From: Edaphochlamys debaryana
Taxonomy: Eukaryota > Chlorophyta > Chlorophyceae > Chlamydomonadales
Direction of reading: 5' to 3'
Assembly (NCBI GenBank): GCA_016858145.1
Contig: JAEHOE010000054.1
Span: 372,001-436,000, forward strand
Length of the DNA: 64,000 nt
Both the position numbers and the translations under genes were made by a program. Every line of letters begins with the position of its first letter. Position 1 is the stretch's first letter. The notes under the pieces are model-generated. The model was not told the origin of the DNA and ran no database searches. It saw only the letters and a list, made by a program, of their open reading frames with translations. Below are positions 63,915 to 64,000 of the stretch, piece by piece.

Positions 63915-64000
63915 GTGAGTGGGCCGAGTGACGGCGAGCATCAGTCGGGGGAGGGGAGGGGATCCTATGACGCTGGGGCGCACGCCAGCCGGCGGCAGCC

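Overview
The window looks like nuclear DNA of a green alga of the Chlamydomonas/Volvox group (Chlamydomonadales). It is GC-rich, the genes are cut into many short exons with GT-AG introns, exons are rich in C/G at third codon positions, and a TGTAA polyadenylation signal follows the RPL27 stop. The proteins (plastid stearoyl-ACP desaturase, plant-type pseudouridine kinase, eL27, a CDPK-like kinase) are of green-lineage type. I see no tRNA, rRNA or CRISPR array.

Layout. 1-1026 (-): N-terminal part of a C2-domain protein kinase, running off the left edge. 1027-4702: repeats, including a duplicated segment of about 500 bp, one copy of which carries a 74-bp insertion with a 16-bp target duplication. 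4703-7252 (+): eight-exon ATP6AP2/renin-receptor-like type I membrane protein. 7738-8484 (+): uncharacterised ORF with 25-residue tandem repeats. 8803-10950 (+): six-exon RPL27. 10951-30500: accessory region with a three-exon hypothetical gene (13202-14523, -), a DNA-transposon-like element of about 3.4 kb next to its own internally deleted copy (18589-22561), a 150-bp minisatellite, and a Penelope-like reverse transcriptase with a long proline-rich tail (24706-27978). 30505-33266 (-): seven-exon plastid acyl-ACP desaturase. 35417-56681 (-): one 48-exon gene for a predicted 4136-residue secreted/multipass membrane protein with beta-helix repeats. 58877-63199 (-): ten-exon PfkB-type pseudouridine kinase. 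63501 to the right edge (+): start of a LYAR-type zinc-finger gene, sharing a 301-bp divergent promoter with the kinase.

The genes do not form a pathway; this is ordinary eukaryotic gene order. The exon models were built by hand from splice consensus and homologous protein blocks. For the five complete multi-exon models (351, 135, 398, 4136 and 601 residues) all exon phases close and each total is a multiple of three, which is strong internal support. In each of two genes one intron has to be GC-AG to stay open.

Most novel-looking items: (1) a short insertion element present twice with 16-18 bp target duplications and a paralogous empty site in the same window; (2) the element/deletion-derivative pair at 18.6-22.6 kb; (3) a six-fold repeat of about 102 residues inside the 2772-nt exon of the giant gene; (4) the reverse transcriptase whose finger and palm parts are joined across a perfect C7 slippery heptamer.
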